Source of the DNA: Crotophaga sulcirostris
Taxonomy: Eukaryota; Chordata; Aves; Cuculiformes; Crotophagidae
Assembly: GCA_013397455.1 (NCBI GenBank)
Contig: VYZB01000215.1
Location: forward strand, 1,424,924-1,488,923
Reading direction: 5' to 3'
Length of the DNA: 64,000 bases
Shown: in pieces, positions 46,795 through 59,012 of the stretch
Layout: the number at the start of each line of letters is the position of its first letter
How positions within the stretch are numbered: position 1 is the first letter of the stretch
The notes under the pieces: model-generated
Databases searched by the model: none
What the model saw: the letters and a program-made list of their open reading frames with translations, nothing else
What the model was told of the DNA's origin: nothing
Made by a program: the position numbers and the translations under genes

Positions 46795-49700
46795 ATACAT
46801 ATATTCAAGCAGATAAATTTAAATTAAAACAAATAGAAGTTATAATCTTTGTCTGAAGCAAAGTTTATTTGAATTTTCATTGTATTAGTTATTAAATTTA
46901 ATTCAGTTGGCTAGGGGTTTGAGAGAGCATATTAATAGTATTTAGAACTATTTGTCTTAGTATTAACTTCAAGTTAAGTAAACTGCCATATGTAATATAC
47001 AAAGATATAAAGACATAAAGATCTTTTCCATAATTATTCTGCAAGCAGTGTCAGAAGTTTTTCATTTTTGATGACCTCTGGATCTCTCTAACACATACTT
47101 TAATCAACTTATATCCTGTGCCTGACTGTTTTTTAAATAGTGTTTGAAACACTACAGGAAGAGAATATGACAGAAGTTTTTAAGTTAATACCTAAAGTTC
47201 TTATGCTGTAATCTCGGACATCAATTTCTTTCAACTATATCTGATTTTTGAAACAATGGCTTCTGACAGTGTCATTTTCCATTTTATAACCACCTTCTGT
47301 TGCAGGCAACTGAAATAGATATTATTTCTTCCCTACGTTCTGCTAAATTCAGTTACCTTACAAGCTTGAATTGCCCTTAAGTTTCTCTTCTCTGCTTCTT
47401 GTTCTCATATTAAAACAATATTTTTTCTTTGAGTGTTTCGTGCCTGCTGTAAGATAATATTTCTGCTCTGTAAAACTTAACACTAATATTATCACATATC
47501 TGTTCATTCTCTCATTATAGTAACCTTTTGTCATCTTTTCAATACATATTTATTTACTAGACTTGATATATTTTTAAGAATTACTGTTTTCTCTCTGTGA
47601 TCCTCCCAGTAATTAAATGTTAAATTAACTTTTTAGGCTATCATTAAGCTAGCAGGAACACTGTAATGTGTGCTGCATTTAACAATAACATCTGCAGCTT
47701 GGCTGTGCTTTTTTCCTTATACCAAAAGACACATTTTGCAATGTGTAATGTATGAAAAAGAACAAGCTCACTTTATGAGAAAAAACTAATGCAGTACACA
47801 GTGGTTTCCTATTGAAAAAAATTATTGTTGGTATTTTTGCATCTGTTAAATTAGTCAGATTCAGGTTTTGTCTGGACTTTTCACGTGAGGAAATGACAGT
47901 GATGATGAAGTATGGGTTTCTTTCATGGTGCTTATTTAGATAGGTATGAAACCATTTCCCTGAAACACAGAAGAAACCAATTGAAGGGGCCATGTCTTTG
48001 CATCATGCCTATCCAGCAGCGTTCAGCACCCAACTTTCTCAGCAATTTTTTGGGAGGACACTCCCTTTCTGTCCCTCACCCTATCTGCCCTGACTGTATT
48101 GACAGGCAGAGCACATTTCAATGTTCAATTTAGTTTTCACAACCAGAAGATAGATGACTCTGGCTCGAGAAGCAGAGCTCAGGTCTGAGACAGTTGCCTC
48201 TTCCTGAAAAGCCTCTCTTGTGCACTCAGATGACAGTCAGAGAGAGACTTGGGTCTGTAGGTCAAGGGAGTTTGGACTCTACTAGTAACATGTTCTATGA
48301 GATAACATTATATGTGAAGCCTTGTCTCTCTCTATCAGATTTGACTATCCGCACAAAACAGGAGTCAGTGAAACCAGTGACTTCACAATACTTGGTGCTT
48401 CTCAGTCGTGTCAGCTCTGTGACTTGTGGTACCCTCTTTACTCAAAGTAATTGATACAATCTACACCAAAAAATTCTCAAAGATGAAAAAAGATTTGGTA
48501 TTCCATATCAAAGGAATGGGTGGTATTTTGCTTTGATGTGTCAACACATTTGAACCATTATGATAAACAATAAGGTCCTATAATATATCAAATGTTTTCA
48601 GCAGTCTTGAAACTCCAGCACCAAGTGCTCTATTTACAATTTTATTTTCTTTAGGCTATTCCAAGCATAAAGTTTCTTTTGTGTTTCAGAAATTCCACCG
48701 ATCATGTAGCTCTAACTTGTTAAGTTTGTGTGGGAGAAAGATACAACTTATAAGGCAACTAATACTTTAGTATCAATCTTAATACCTAAACAGAACAAAA
48801 GTAAATTTCTGTGTACTTTGGGATATTGGAGTGTGAATTGCTCAATACTACAGATTTTTAGTATGATTGCTTATTACTGTAATGTAACAGGGGAAATGAA
48901 ACTTTGACATAAGTCATCATGTTCTATAATTGCAAGCTTGATGACGCCACTGGAAGATTTATGGAGTAGGCAAGGCATTATGTGGATCAATACAATCCTC
49001 CAGGCCCAGCAGTATTATCTTCTCTACTCTCTCCTTCTAAGAGTGCTAATTGTACCTCAATGTCTCATGGATTTAATGCTTATATTCTATTGAGGAGTGG
49101 TTTATGAAAAACTATTGAAGAGAAAAACTTAATGAAGCATAATGAAATCTAGTTAAACCCGCAGCTGCTACTTGATTTTTATTTTAAATTTGATTTCAAA
49201 CTCCAGCTCTATGCTTACAGTGTTCAATTTCCATTACCAGAAATCTTTGAGTTTTGCTATCAGCACCTGACAGATAGCTGGAAATGTCCAAAGGCAGAGA
49301 TTTCAAAGTGTACAGCAATTTCTCCTGGAAGAGTTAAAAATACATATAGTACAAGGTGAACTGTTTACGCTGTACTTTATTCCATGCATTTGTGCAATAA
49401 TTCCAAGACTTTAACACCAACCCTCTGTTTCCTGTAAGACAATAGCTTTAAGAGAGAACAGAAAAGTGTTCCTTCTCTGGATAACTCTACATTACTAAGA
49501 AATTAAAGAGTACTTTTATGATATGAAAGAATTAAATTCCAGGCTAATGTCTGAATTAGCATAAAGCACCTCCCAAAGCTGTAACTTCTAACCTCTTTTT
49601 GACCTGCTTTTACTGAAGATGTTCCTTTTTTTTCTACAAGAAAAAAGGCAGCTAAATATATTCTGTTCTTTTCAGCAGCATACAGATTTAAGGAAGATGA

Positions 49701-51210
49701 ATTCCCAGTATATAGAAGGACATGATTTTTCAAAGTGCAGAACAGAGTCAGGCTTCCTAAATAGTTTCTTCTCACCAGTTTTGGCAGTTGCACAAAGTTT
49801 TGCAAAATCTTACCCCAAATTAGGTAGAACTTGTAATAAAACATTATTTTGAATGTATAATGCAGTTGGTCTAAGACTACTTGTCCAGAAAAATCTTAAA
49901 GGCTTTTCAGTACAGCAGAGCTAATAAGGTCCTTTTTGAACCCTTTCAGAGCATGGGGTTTATCGAAAAGATAGCCCTCATGACAAATTTTGAGGCACTG
50001 TGTAAGTGCAAGAAAATGCATATCAGTCCAAACAAAGTCAATAAATCAGTATTTTGGAGCAGAATAAGTATTTTGAAGAATATCTGTTATGGTGAATGGG
50101 ATTTATTTTGCAGACAGTTGTCTGTAAAAAAAAAAGTTACAGCTGGAAAGTAAATTTAAGAAACATCAAGAAAAAAGATCTGAGTTCAACATAGTATATT
50201 CTCATTACAACTTTTACTGCCTGAGGAAAGGATTTATATCGAGGCAATTAGGGTCCTTACTGGCTCACATCGGCATGAGTTAGTCAGCTAATAGCCCAGT
50301 ACTGTCATATTCTTTTTTTTCATTTCTGTCGTTGGTGTCTTTTCATATCCTAAACACCAGCTTTCCTATAGACATCAATTAAGTTTTGGGAGTTTGTCTC
50401 ATTTCTGAAAACTGAGTAGTTCTTTTAAGAAAGGCCTTGGAGAAAATCAAATGTATACTTCATTTTTTTAAAGTAGTGATTTAGCTGTGACAGTGAGGAC
50501 TCATATTAATGCAGCAGTGAGATCTGAACTTTGAGAGGGATTAAATCTCCCAATCTAATGCAATGAGAGGGAAAAATTGGTACAAATTTAATGCAAGAAG
50601 ACCCTTAGGGACAGTGGAATTTTAAATATATATTTTGCATGTGAAATCCATCCTTTTGCTGAGGGAACAATTAAAAGTGTTTTTTCCCACTATTTTCTTT
50701 TCATTCTTACTTTTTGGAGTTTCTTTTGTTCATTTACTACTATCCCATATGCTCTGAGCTTCAGACACCAATACACATCCCAAAATATTCTTAGGTTCGT
50801 GGCTCTGTCTTCTAATTAATCTCACACAGTTAATCCTCTTAATCAGTTCACGATTCCATTCTCTCCATGCAAGGATTAGCCCACAACAGTTCCCCAACTC
50901 ATCAGCTAATTTCTCACTCTACTACAGCCATGTGTCACCAGCTGCACTCTGTGTGGACTGTTGGACAATTAAAAATCAAGTCAGAAAAATGGAACTTTGT
51001 GAAACTTTCACCAAGAAAACATGACTTTAAAAGGAGAGAAGTCTTCTGCTCTTTTTCCCTTTCCCTGTTATTTACCTGCTGGCTTTTCACGTTTTGGAGA
51101 TGAGCATCTCTCCATGGACACATTTCACAAAATATTTTTGTAGCTCTAACAGGGAGTTGAGAAAGGATTTAAGGAAGAATATACATTGTCTCCTACCGAC
51201 ATTTCTTGAG
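46795..51210. other. Unique AT-rich sequence, no gene seen
   Basis: About 4.4 kb with no recognised gene, RNA or transposon. Frames up to 113 codons (49503-49844, minus strand) are overlapped by another on the opposite strand and show no family signal. Confidence 0.5.
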
Positions 51211-52032
51211 AGGCTCTGCAGAGGGATCTGGACAGGCTGGATTGATGGGCTGAAACCAGTGGGATGAGGTTCAACAAGACCAAGTGCCAGGTCCTTCACC
51301 TGGGACACAACAACCCCAGGCTGCGTTGTAGACTTGGGGGAGGACAGTTGGAGAACTGCCTGGCAGAGAAGAACCTGGAGGTGTTTGTAGACAGCTGGCT
51401 GAATATGAGCCAGAAGTAACCCAAGCGGCCAAGAAGGCCAACGGCATCTTTGCCTATATCAGAAACAGCGTGGCCAGCAGGGGAAGGGCAGTGATTGTGC
51501 CCCTGTGCTCAGCACTGGTGAGGCCGCACCTTGAGTGCCGTGTGCAGTTCTGGGCCTCTCACTGCAAGAAGGACATCGAGGTGCTGGAGTGTGTCCAGAA
51601 AAGGGCAACAAGGCTGGTGAAGGGGCTGGAGAACAAGTCTTACAAGGAGCAGCTGAGGGAATAGGGGTTGTTTAGCCTGGAGAAGAGGAGGCTGAGAGGA
51701 GACCTCATCACTGTCTACAACTGCCTGACAGGAGGTTGCAGTGAGGTGAGTGTTGGTCTCTGCTCCCAAGTGGCAGGTGATAGGATGAGGGGAAATGGCT
51801 GCAAGTTGCACCCAAGGAGGTTCAGACTAGACATTAGGAAAAATTTCTTTACTGAAAGGGTGGTTAGGCACCAGAAAAGGTTGCCCAGGGAGGTTGAGTC
51901 ACCGTCCCTGGAGGTGTTTAAAAGACGGGTAGATGAGTTCCTCAGGGATATCGTTTGGTAAGTGGGCAGATACGGTTAGGTTCAATGATCTCAAAGGCCT
52001 TTTCCAACCAGGTGATTCTATGATTCTATGAT
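51211..52032 (+). mobile_element. CR1 element, 5'-truncated, 3' end intact (0.8 kb)
   Basis: Begins just downstream of where the FADD catalytic box would lie (AGGCTCTGCAGAGGGATCTG). It continues through the ORF2 C-terminal region and 3' UTR to an ATTCTATG-type tail near 52032. It closely matches the fragment at 33.37-33.54 kb in the shared part. Confidence 0.95.
51470..51961 (+). pseudogene. CR1 ORF2 C-terminal region, one in-frame stop
   Basis: One frame holds from 51470 to 51961 with a single premature stop (TAG, 51662-51664) before [13 protein letters not shown]. Motifs in order are [56 protein letters not shown] and [12 protein letters not shown]. No catalytic residues are included. The native stop is at about 51959-51961. 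Upstream of 51470 the frame breaks near 51415. Confidence 0.9.
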
Positions 52033-55000
52033 TTCTGTAGTCTCTGCTGAATCTGTTCTTCCCTCACATGAACCATTCTGAATAAGTTTGTTTATCATCA
52101 TATTTAACTTTCCTACTGAAGTAGTTCAAAATTTTCAGGCATTTAATGCAAATCTCCACATGAGTTCATGTACATTAAAACCTGACAGCCACACAGAATT
52201 GGAAAACTGTTGAAAAGAGAGTAAGTAGAAGCCAGGGAACCTTGTAACTCAGCCTCCAAGGTTAGAAAGGGGATTTCAGTGAGTTCCAGGAGCTGGACAG
52301 GTTGTGAGTATTGAAGGGCATACAGCTAGACTGGCTGCTCTTTAAAGCACAGTGCTTAGCACAGGATGCAGTGGTCTAGGAAATGTGGTATGGTGAGGCA
52401 ATATCCAGTGATAAATAAACTGCCTGACCTTGTAGTAGTCCAAAAGATTTAAGAGATTTAAGACCAAAGCTGCAGTGTAATACCTTATCCTGAAATGAAT
52501 TTTCAGAAAGATTTCATAGGATACTCAAGCTTTCCATATCAATGATGTTACAGTTTTGTTTTGTTTAATTATGAAGTGTCACTTCAGCAGTTAAATAGTT
52601 CCTTAATTACCTAATTACTTAATAAGAAAATAAATAAATTTTGTTTTACTTAAGATTTCAAGGGAAAAAAAATCAATTATTCTCAATTCAATATTTATTT
52701 ACTTAGTAATCATTTACCAGTTTTGGAAATGTTGTTAGGCTTCAGAGTCAGCTTTGTTTGGGTTAATTGAATACTTTTAATTAAGACAGCTGAACCCAAT
52801 CCTTGTAACTTTAAACACAGCCCCAAAGGCAGCACTTGGTTAAAAAAAAGTTCAAAGAAAATTAATATTTGAAGTACAGCATATACTCTATTGGTTTGCC
52901 AGCTGAATTAATACAGAGGTTAATAATCAAACTTTAGAAAACATTGACATAAGTTTAATTCCCTTTTTTGGATGAGGTTATTAGTCAAATTAATTGGTGC
53001 TAGTCCCTAAGAAGGGCAAAAATAGTAACTTCATTATTTATAATGGCATTTCAAAGAGATAACTCTAAATACATGCAAAGACCATACTCTCAGAAAGTGG
53101 AAGTGTATGTTTTGCCAGTGTAGCATGATAAAGTTACGTTACACTTCAGGAGACACGTTAGTACTGTTTACACGTAAAAATGCTGTTTCCTACAAAAAAA
53201 ATTCTAAATATTCTAAACAAGTAAAACTTCAACTATTTCCTTTCTGTGATTTCTCAAGAACTTTTTAAAAACGTCTGGTCACCAGAACACTAATGCTCTG
53301 TTACTTGGATCATCAATTCTGTAGATGTTGCTAAATCAGTGAACTGCCTGCACACTTCCTGTCTGTATCCTTCTTTTTGCCATTATGTCACCTCAGATGC
53401 ATTTTTTGTGTTTTGTGGCCACTATGATTGTCGTATCCTATTTGAATCATTGTTGTTTGGGGTACATAACCCATAACCCACAACAGTCTGCAGTCACTGG
53501 CCTTAGATGTATAGCTTTGATTGTTTGAAAACACATTTTGTTTGAAGGTTCCCATTTTTTTGAAAAAATCTGGTGTGGTTCAATGTGACCATATAGACTT
53601 ATCACTGTTTGTCACTTTATTAAGACTCATTGCATCAACACTATTTTAAAATACATTTTATTTTCAATTACAGCAATTCTATATTTACTTCCAGCTTATT
53701 TACAAAAATATTCAATAACATTTTCCCTAGTGCTCACTTCTGAGAAACCTCAAGTAGAAGTACCACATTTGTTGGGAATTGTCAGAGAATCTGCTTTAAT
53801 CCATTTATTGTCCCTACACAATTATTATTATATTATAATTATTATTATATTATAATTGTCAAATGTCAATTTACTACTGTAATGTCATGGGGTATCAACT
53901 CAAATACCTTACAAAACCCATTTATATCTGTGTAACTGTCATCATAACCATTACTATGACTGCAAAATACAGTATCCAGGTTTTTCAAAGACCTACTTTC
54001 ACTAAAACTGTGTTGATTTATGCTAATGATGTTCTTATAATTTAATTCTTTATTGACTAATTCCTAAATCAACATTTTCAACATTTTTTTTGGTCTGATG
54101 CCAGACTAAAAAACCTATAATAATAATTACAGGAGTTGTTTTTAAATAGTCATATTTGTACTTGTGCAGTCTTCTGAAATTTACCTATTCATCTGTGACT
54201 TAGCTGTGAAAATGATTTTGTAAATATTGCCAACAAATATTGCTTCCCATATTGTTGTAATATGTGTGTTCCTACTTTTTGTAACTATAATTAAAACCCA
54301 AATTATTATTTTTCTGATATTAAAAGGGGCACAAGATATTAAAGAAGAGGATATTCTGTAAAATGGAAAGCTAAATGATTTACTCCTTACAAAAAGAAAG
54401 TAAGATAAACTACTGGATGAAGACCAAAGGACAGTCAAGCTAAAAACTTCAGGAACCTAGAGGCTGTGTAAATGCTTTGAATATTCCAAGTCATTAGCAA
54501 TTAATCATCCTTTAATTGGAAAATGTATCATTAACATAAATTCATTATCCAAGGCAAGTCTTCACTACCTGGGAGTACTGCCATATACTGAAAAATTCTG
54601 TCTTTCATCATGTCCTTTTTTGAAAATATTCTCAAAAGTAAATCATATGTAATAAAAAAAAACAGTTAACTTAGAACATAATGGCAAATATATATATTTC
54701 TAATTTAATTGAAAATGAATATTCAATACTGGTTGCAGTTGCTTCTTCTTTTATATATGTCTGAGCAACACCTGGCTTTTGATGTAGATATATAGACCTT
54801 CAGAGCTTTACATATTCAGTAGACACCATCAGCACATGATCTTGCACCTGAATGCTGAACAAAATCAGTATTCAGTCAACCAATAATGAAGGAATATTGC
54901 CAGATGGATCCTGCCAGGTGTTAGCAATTAATTATTGATATATTTGGGGGAATATTTAAAGGGATATTAAAATATAGTCTTCCTGCATGAGATGGTTTCT

Positions 55001-56699
55001 GATTGTATGAGTTTTCTTTTCTACCTCACACAAAATGTTCAAAACATGCTTCTGAAGAAATCAGAGACATCCTCTCTGGCAAGTTGTTATGTGGCCTGTT
55101 GAAATCTGGGTTTGGAAAAGAAGATTTCAGAGCAGATTTTAAAAAGAAATAATGATCCCATAATAATGCATTTGCCATTGTCACCAACTTGCTTGCAAGT
55201 TTTTCTCTACTCTCTTGTTAAAATATATATTTCAATACCAGCCATAAAGCACTAATAAAAAATAACAATAAAAATAAGTACAGCCTCGTTAATGGTCTGA
55301 TTATGGTTTTGAAGTGCTGAATGACAAGTAGAAATGCAATTTACCCATTCTATGATTTACAAGATATGATGCAATAGTTCAGCTGACAACACTAAAGATT
55401 GATGCCCTCTGTTTCACGGAGTATAGACAGCAGTAGAAAAGCCACCACAGAGGCTTATTCATGCTGTACAATGTTTGTCAAGTCTGTCCTTGATACCATA
55501 GCTCATTCTTTGCCAGTTCAATTTCAGTGACTCAGCTGGATGGCAAACAGCAGTGACAGTGGCTTCTGTGATGTGAATATTTGTCTATAACATTTAACCT
55601 ATGGTAGACGGGCAGAGTTCCCCTTAGGTTTCCAGTCCAGTTTTGAACTGATATAGTGATGTGACCAAATGAACTTAAACACTACATTTCATTTCTATTT
55701 TTGCTAAAAACCTTGACTTTTATTTTTGCAGTGCTTGAAAGTGGTCTTTTAGCCTATTTTTGCTCAAATGTACCTTTGAATGGGCATTAAAACAGAGCTA
55801 GACAAAAAGTTCTCCATCTGGAAGAAAAAGTCTTTGCAGATTGCCCTCTCGTTGTATCTTGCTCTTCCTGAAGAAAAAGCAAAGGTGGCATTCATTTTAT
55901 CTGACCTTAAAATCTAGAAATTGAGAAGGTTAAGTGTAAGCTAGTAAAGTTTGCGTCCTTTTTCAATCAGAGAGGAAAATAGGTGCCTTCAGAGAGTAAT
56001 TCATTTGACCTGTTCCATAAACGTCTTTTACAGTGAAATTATTCTCCTTCTCCATATACTTATTTATATTAACTATGAAGGGAGGCCAGGATAGGTTACT
56101 TAGTCTTAGAAAACTAACTATATTCTGTGTATGTTAGGTGACGGATTATTTCATTCCCAGATATCTTGAAAACATCGCTTCAAAAAGAGCTCACAAAACC
56201 TTTTGTCTAATGTCATGCTACCCATGAAAGGTTTTCCAACACCTTAACATTTTAAATAGCTTCATATCTTTATAAAATAAACACCACAGTGCAGAGAAAC
56301 GTTATGAGGCTGATGCTCAAATCATGCTAAAATTTGGTGGTTTGTGTTATAAAGAGGGTCAGAGAAGAGGAAAGATTTAGTTCAAATTCAGCTGTCTACG
56401 TGCTGGTATCTGCATAACTGTCTTCCACTAGTGAGATCTGAGGATCACTGTGTTTGTTCAGTGATATTTTTCATGCTCTAGAGTCTTCTGTGCAGGGTCT
56501 TTCCATCTTTCTTGAAGGACATGAACCTCACATACGTCTTGTGTCACACCTACAGTGGTACCTTATGGTATCTCAAATTACCATAGACACTGATGCAGTT
56601 AAATTAAGAGACTTGTTAATATAATAAGTGGGACCTAAACAGTAATTCAGCTAACGTTAATGATAACTGCTGTGCAATTGTTTTCCCTAGTATATGCGT
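52033..56699. other. Unique AT-rich sequence, no gene seen
   Basis: About 4.7 kb without a recognised gene or transposon. The run at about 52740-52990 is dense in TTAATTA-like homeodomain cores and could be conserved noncoding DNA, but I cannot test this. The period-17 repeat at 53.8 kb is listed separately. Confidence 0.5.
53821..53857. repeat. AT-only tandem repeat, period 17
   Basis: The unit ATTATTATTATATTATA is present twice exactly, followed by ATT. It is a small A/T-only repeat. Confidence 0.9.
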
Positions 56700-56775
56700 C
56701 CAGCAGGGCACCCGATATTGTCAGGAACATCTGCAGGAGGAGCAACAGATACAACAGAGAGCTTCTGGAGGGACT

Positions 56776-57192
56776 GTGAACTTCTTGTGCAAAAATCATG
56801 AGAGAATAAAAGATGAAGTCAACAAAAGGAACCTTGTGGTTGGTGTCTACTACGGATCACCTGATCAAGAGGAGCCTGCTGATGAAACCTTCTTCCCCCA
56901 GCTACAGGAGGCTTCACACTCACAAACCCTTGTCCTACTGGGGGACTTCAACCGTCCTGACATCTACTGGAAAAGCAGCACGGCAAGATGCAAGCAATCC
57001 AGGAGACTCCTAGAGTGCATAGATAATAACTTCTTAACCCAGATAATAGACACCCCTACCTGAGGGGATGCGATACTGAACCTGATGGTCACCAATGCAA
57101 GTGAGCTCATCAGTGATGTCAAGATCGGAGACAGCCTGGTCTGCAGTGATCACGCACTGGTGGAGTTCAAGGTTCTGAGGGATATGAGATAG
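56776..57192 (+). pseudogene. CR1 ORF2 endonuclease domain (APE type), C-terminal part
   Basis: In the first frame, a VVGVYYGSPDQEE block at about 56836-56874 is followed by LLGDFN (the GDFN box at 56941-56952, an active-site motif of APE-like endonucleases) and a SDH box (57145-57153, holding the catalytic Asp-His pair). In-frame stops are at 57061 and 57190. The N-terminal endonuclease motifs are missing. In an intact element this domain nicks target DNA to prime reverse transcription. Confidence 0.85.
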
Positions 57193-57271
57193 CCAAGGAG
57201 TGTAGTAAGAACCATAAATTTTAGGAAAGCAAACTTCCAGCTCTTCAGGGAGTTAGTCATCAGGACCCCCT

Positions 57272-58995
57272 GTGAAGGTTCTCAAGGATAAGGGAGCAGT
57301 ACAGAGCTGGCAAATATTTAAGGATGCTTTCCACAGAGTGCAAGAGTGCTCAAAAACAGGCAGAGAAGGGAAGATACCAGTGCGGCTGAGACGAGACCTG
57401 ATGGTCAAACTGAAGGGGAACTGCACAGGCAGAGCAAGCAGGGACAGGCAACCTGGGAGGAGTATAGGGATGGTGTCCGGTTGTGTAGGGATGAGGTCAG
57501 GAAGGCCAAGGTGCAGCTGGAGCTGAATTTGGCAAGAGAAACAAAGAATAATAAGTAGGACTTCTATAGGTACGTGAACCAGAAAAGGAAGGTTAAAGAA
57601 AGCGTAAACCCACTGATGAATGAAAATGGTGACCAGGAGGGTATAATCTCTCCCACTGTAGGGGAAGAACAGGTTCGTGACCAACTGAGGAACCTGAACA
57701 TATACAAGTCTGTGGGACTTGATAAGAAGCATCCCAGAGTCCTGAGGGAATTGGCTGATGTGGTTGCCAAGACACTCACCACAATATTTGAAAAGTCATG
57801 GCAGTCAGGGGAAGTCCCTTGTGACTGGAAGAAGGGTAACATTGTGCCCATTTTAAAAAGGGTACAGAGGAGGACCCTGGGAACTACCGACCTGTCAGCC
57901 TCACCTCTGTGCCCAGGAAGATCGTGGAACAGATCCTCCTAGAAGCCACGCTAAAGCATGTGGAGGACAGGGAGGTGATTATAGAAAACCAACATGGCTT
58001 CTCCAAGGCCAAGTCCTGTCTGACCAACCTAGTGGCTTTCTATGATGGAGCGACCATGTCAATGGAAACAGGAGAAGAAATGGATGGAATCTATCTGGAC
58101 TTCTGTAAATTCTTTCACACAGTCCCCCACAACATCCTTATCTCTAAATTGGTGGGATATAGATTTGATGGATGGACTGTTCAGTGGATAAGGAAATGAA
58201 GGAAATGGTTGGATGGTCTCATTCAGAGAGTAGTGGTCAACAGCTCAATGTCCACATGGAGATCTGTGACAAGCTGTGTCCCCTCAGGAGTTTGTACTGG
58301 GACCAGTGCTGTTTAATATTTTCATTAATGATATTGACTGCAGCATCGATTGCACCCTCAGCAAGTTTGCAGATGACACCAAGCTGAGTGGGGTCATACC
58401 AGAAGGATGTGATCCAGAGGGACCTGGACAAGCTGGAGAAGTGGGCCTGGGTGAACCTCAAGAGGTTCAACAAGGCCAAGTGCAACATCCTACATCCGGG
58501 TCAGGGCAATCCCCGGTATCAATGCAGGATGGGGGACAATGTGATTGAGAGCAGCCCTGTGGAGAAGGACTTGGTGCTGACTTATGAGAAGCTCAACATG
58601 AGCCAGAAATGTGCGCTTGCAGCCCGGAAGGCCAACTGTGTCCTGGACTGCATCAAAAGAAGCGTTGCCAGCAGGTCAAGGGAGGTGGTCCTTCCCCTCT
58701 ATTCCGCTCTTGTGAGACCCCACCTGGAGTATTCTGTCCAGTTTTGGAATCCCCAACATAAGAAAGATATGGAACAGTTGAGTGGGTCCAGAGAAGAGCT
58801 ACGAACATGATCAAAGAGCTGGAGCAACTCTGCTATGAGGACAGGCTGAGACAGTTGGGCTTGTTCAGCCTGGAGAGGAGAAGGCTCTAGGGGGAACTCA
58901 TAGTGGCCTTTCAGTACCTGAAGGGGGCCTACAAGAAACCCGGGGAGGGACTTTTTACAAAGGCTTGTAGTGATAGGATGAAGGGGAACGGCTTT
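57272..58995 (+). pseudogene. CR1 ORF2 linker, reverse transcriptase and C-terminus, frameshifted
   Basis: The frame changes several times. It is shifted at about 57272-57425 ([19 protein letters not shown]). It returns to the endonuclease frame for [18 protein letters not shown] and up to about 57865, with a stop at 57556. It shifts again for the [18 protein letters not shown] block (about 57868-58199). It shifts once more for [17 protein letters not shown] with the FADD box at 58366-58377. The last change is for [19 protein letters not shown] and [15 protein letters not shown] (to 58810). In motif A the first Asp (58098-58100) is kept, but the usual FD is FH (His codon 58116-58118). Clearly dead. 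Confidence 0.88.
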
Positions 58996-59012
58996 AAATT
59001 GGAAGAATGTAA

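Larger units (their letters stand above)
56700..59012 (+). mobile_element. Largest CR1 copy: endonuclease + reverse transcriptase, 3' end missing (2.3 kb)
   Basis: Covers the 3' part of the endonuclease domain, the linker, the reverse transcriptase and the conserved C-terminal region of ORF2. Similarity stops at about 59012, shortly after GGGGAACGGCTTTAAATTGG, where related copies continue into the last ORF2 codons and the 3' UTR. The 3' end and tail are absent. The text from 58100 to 59000 is close to the copy at 33.54-34.4 kb. Loss of the 3' end must be secondary (deletion or rearrangement), since CR1 insertion starts from the 3' end. The 5' boundary is approximate. Confidence 0.92.

Noticed and set aside
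57253..57732. 159-codon open frame on the minus strand
   Set aside because: It is antisense to the CR1 ORF2 linker and reverse-transcriptase region. The sense strand carries recognisable CR1 protein; this is its shadow.
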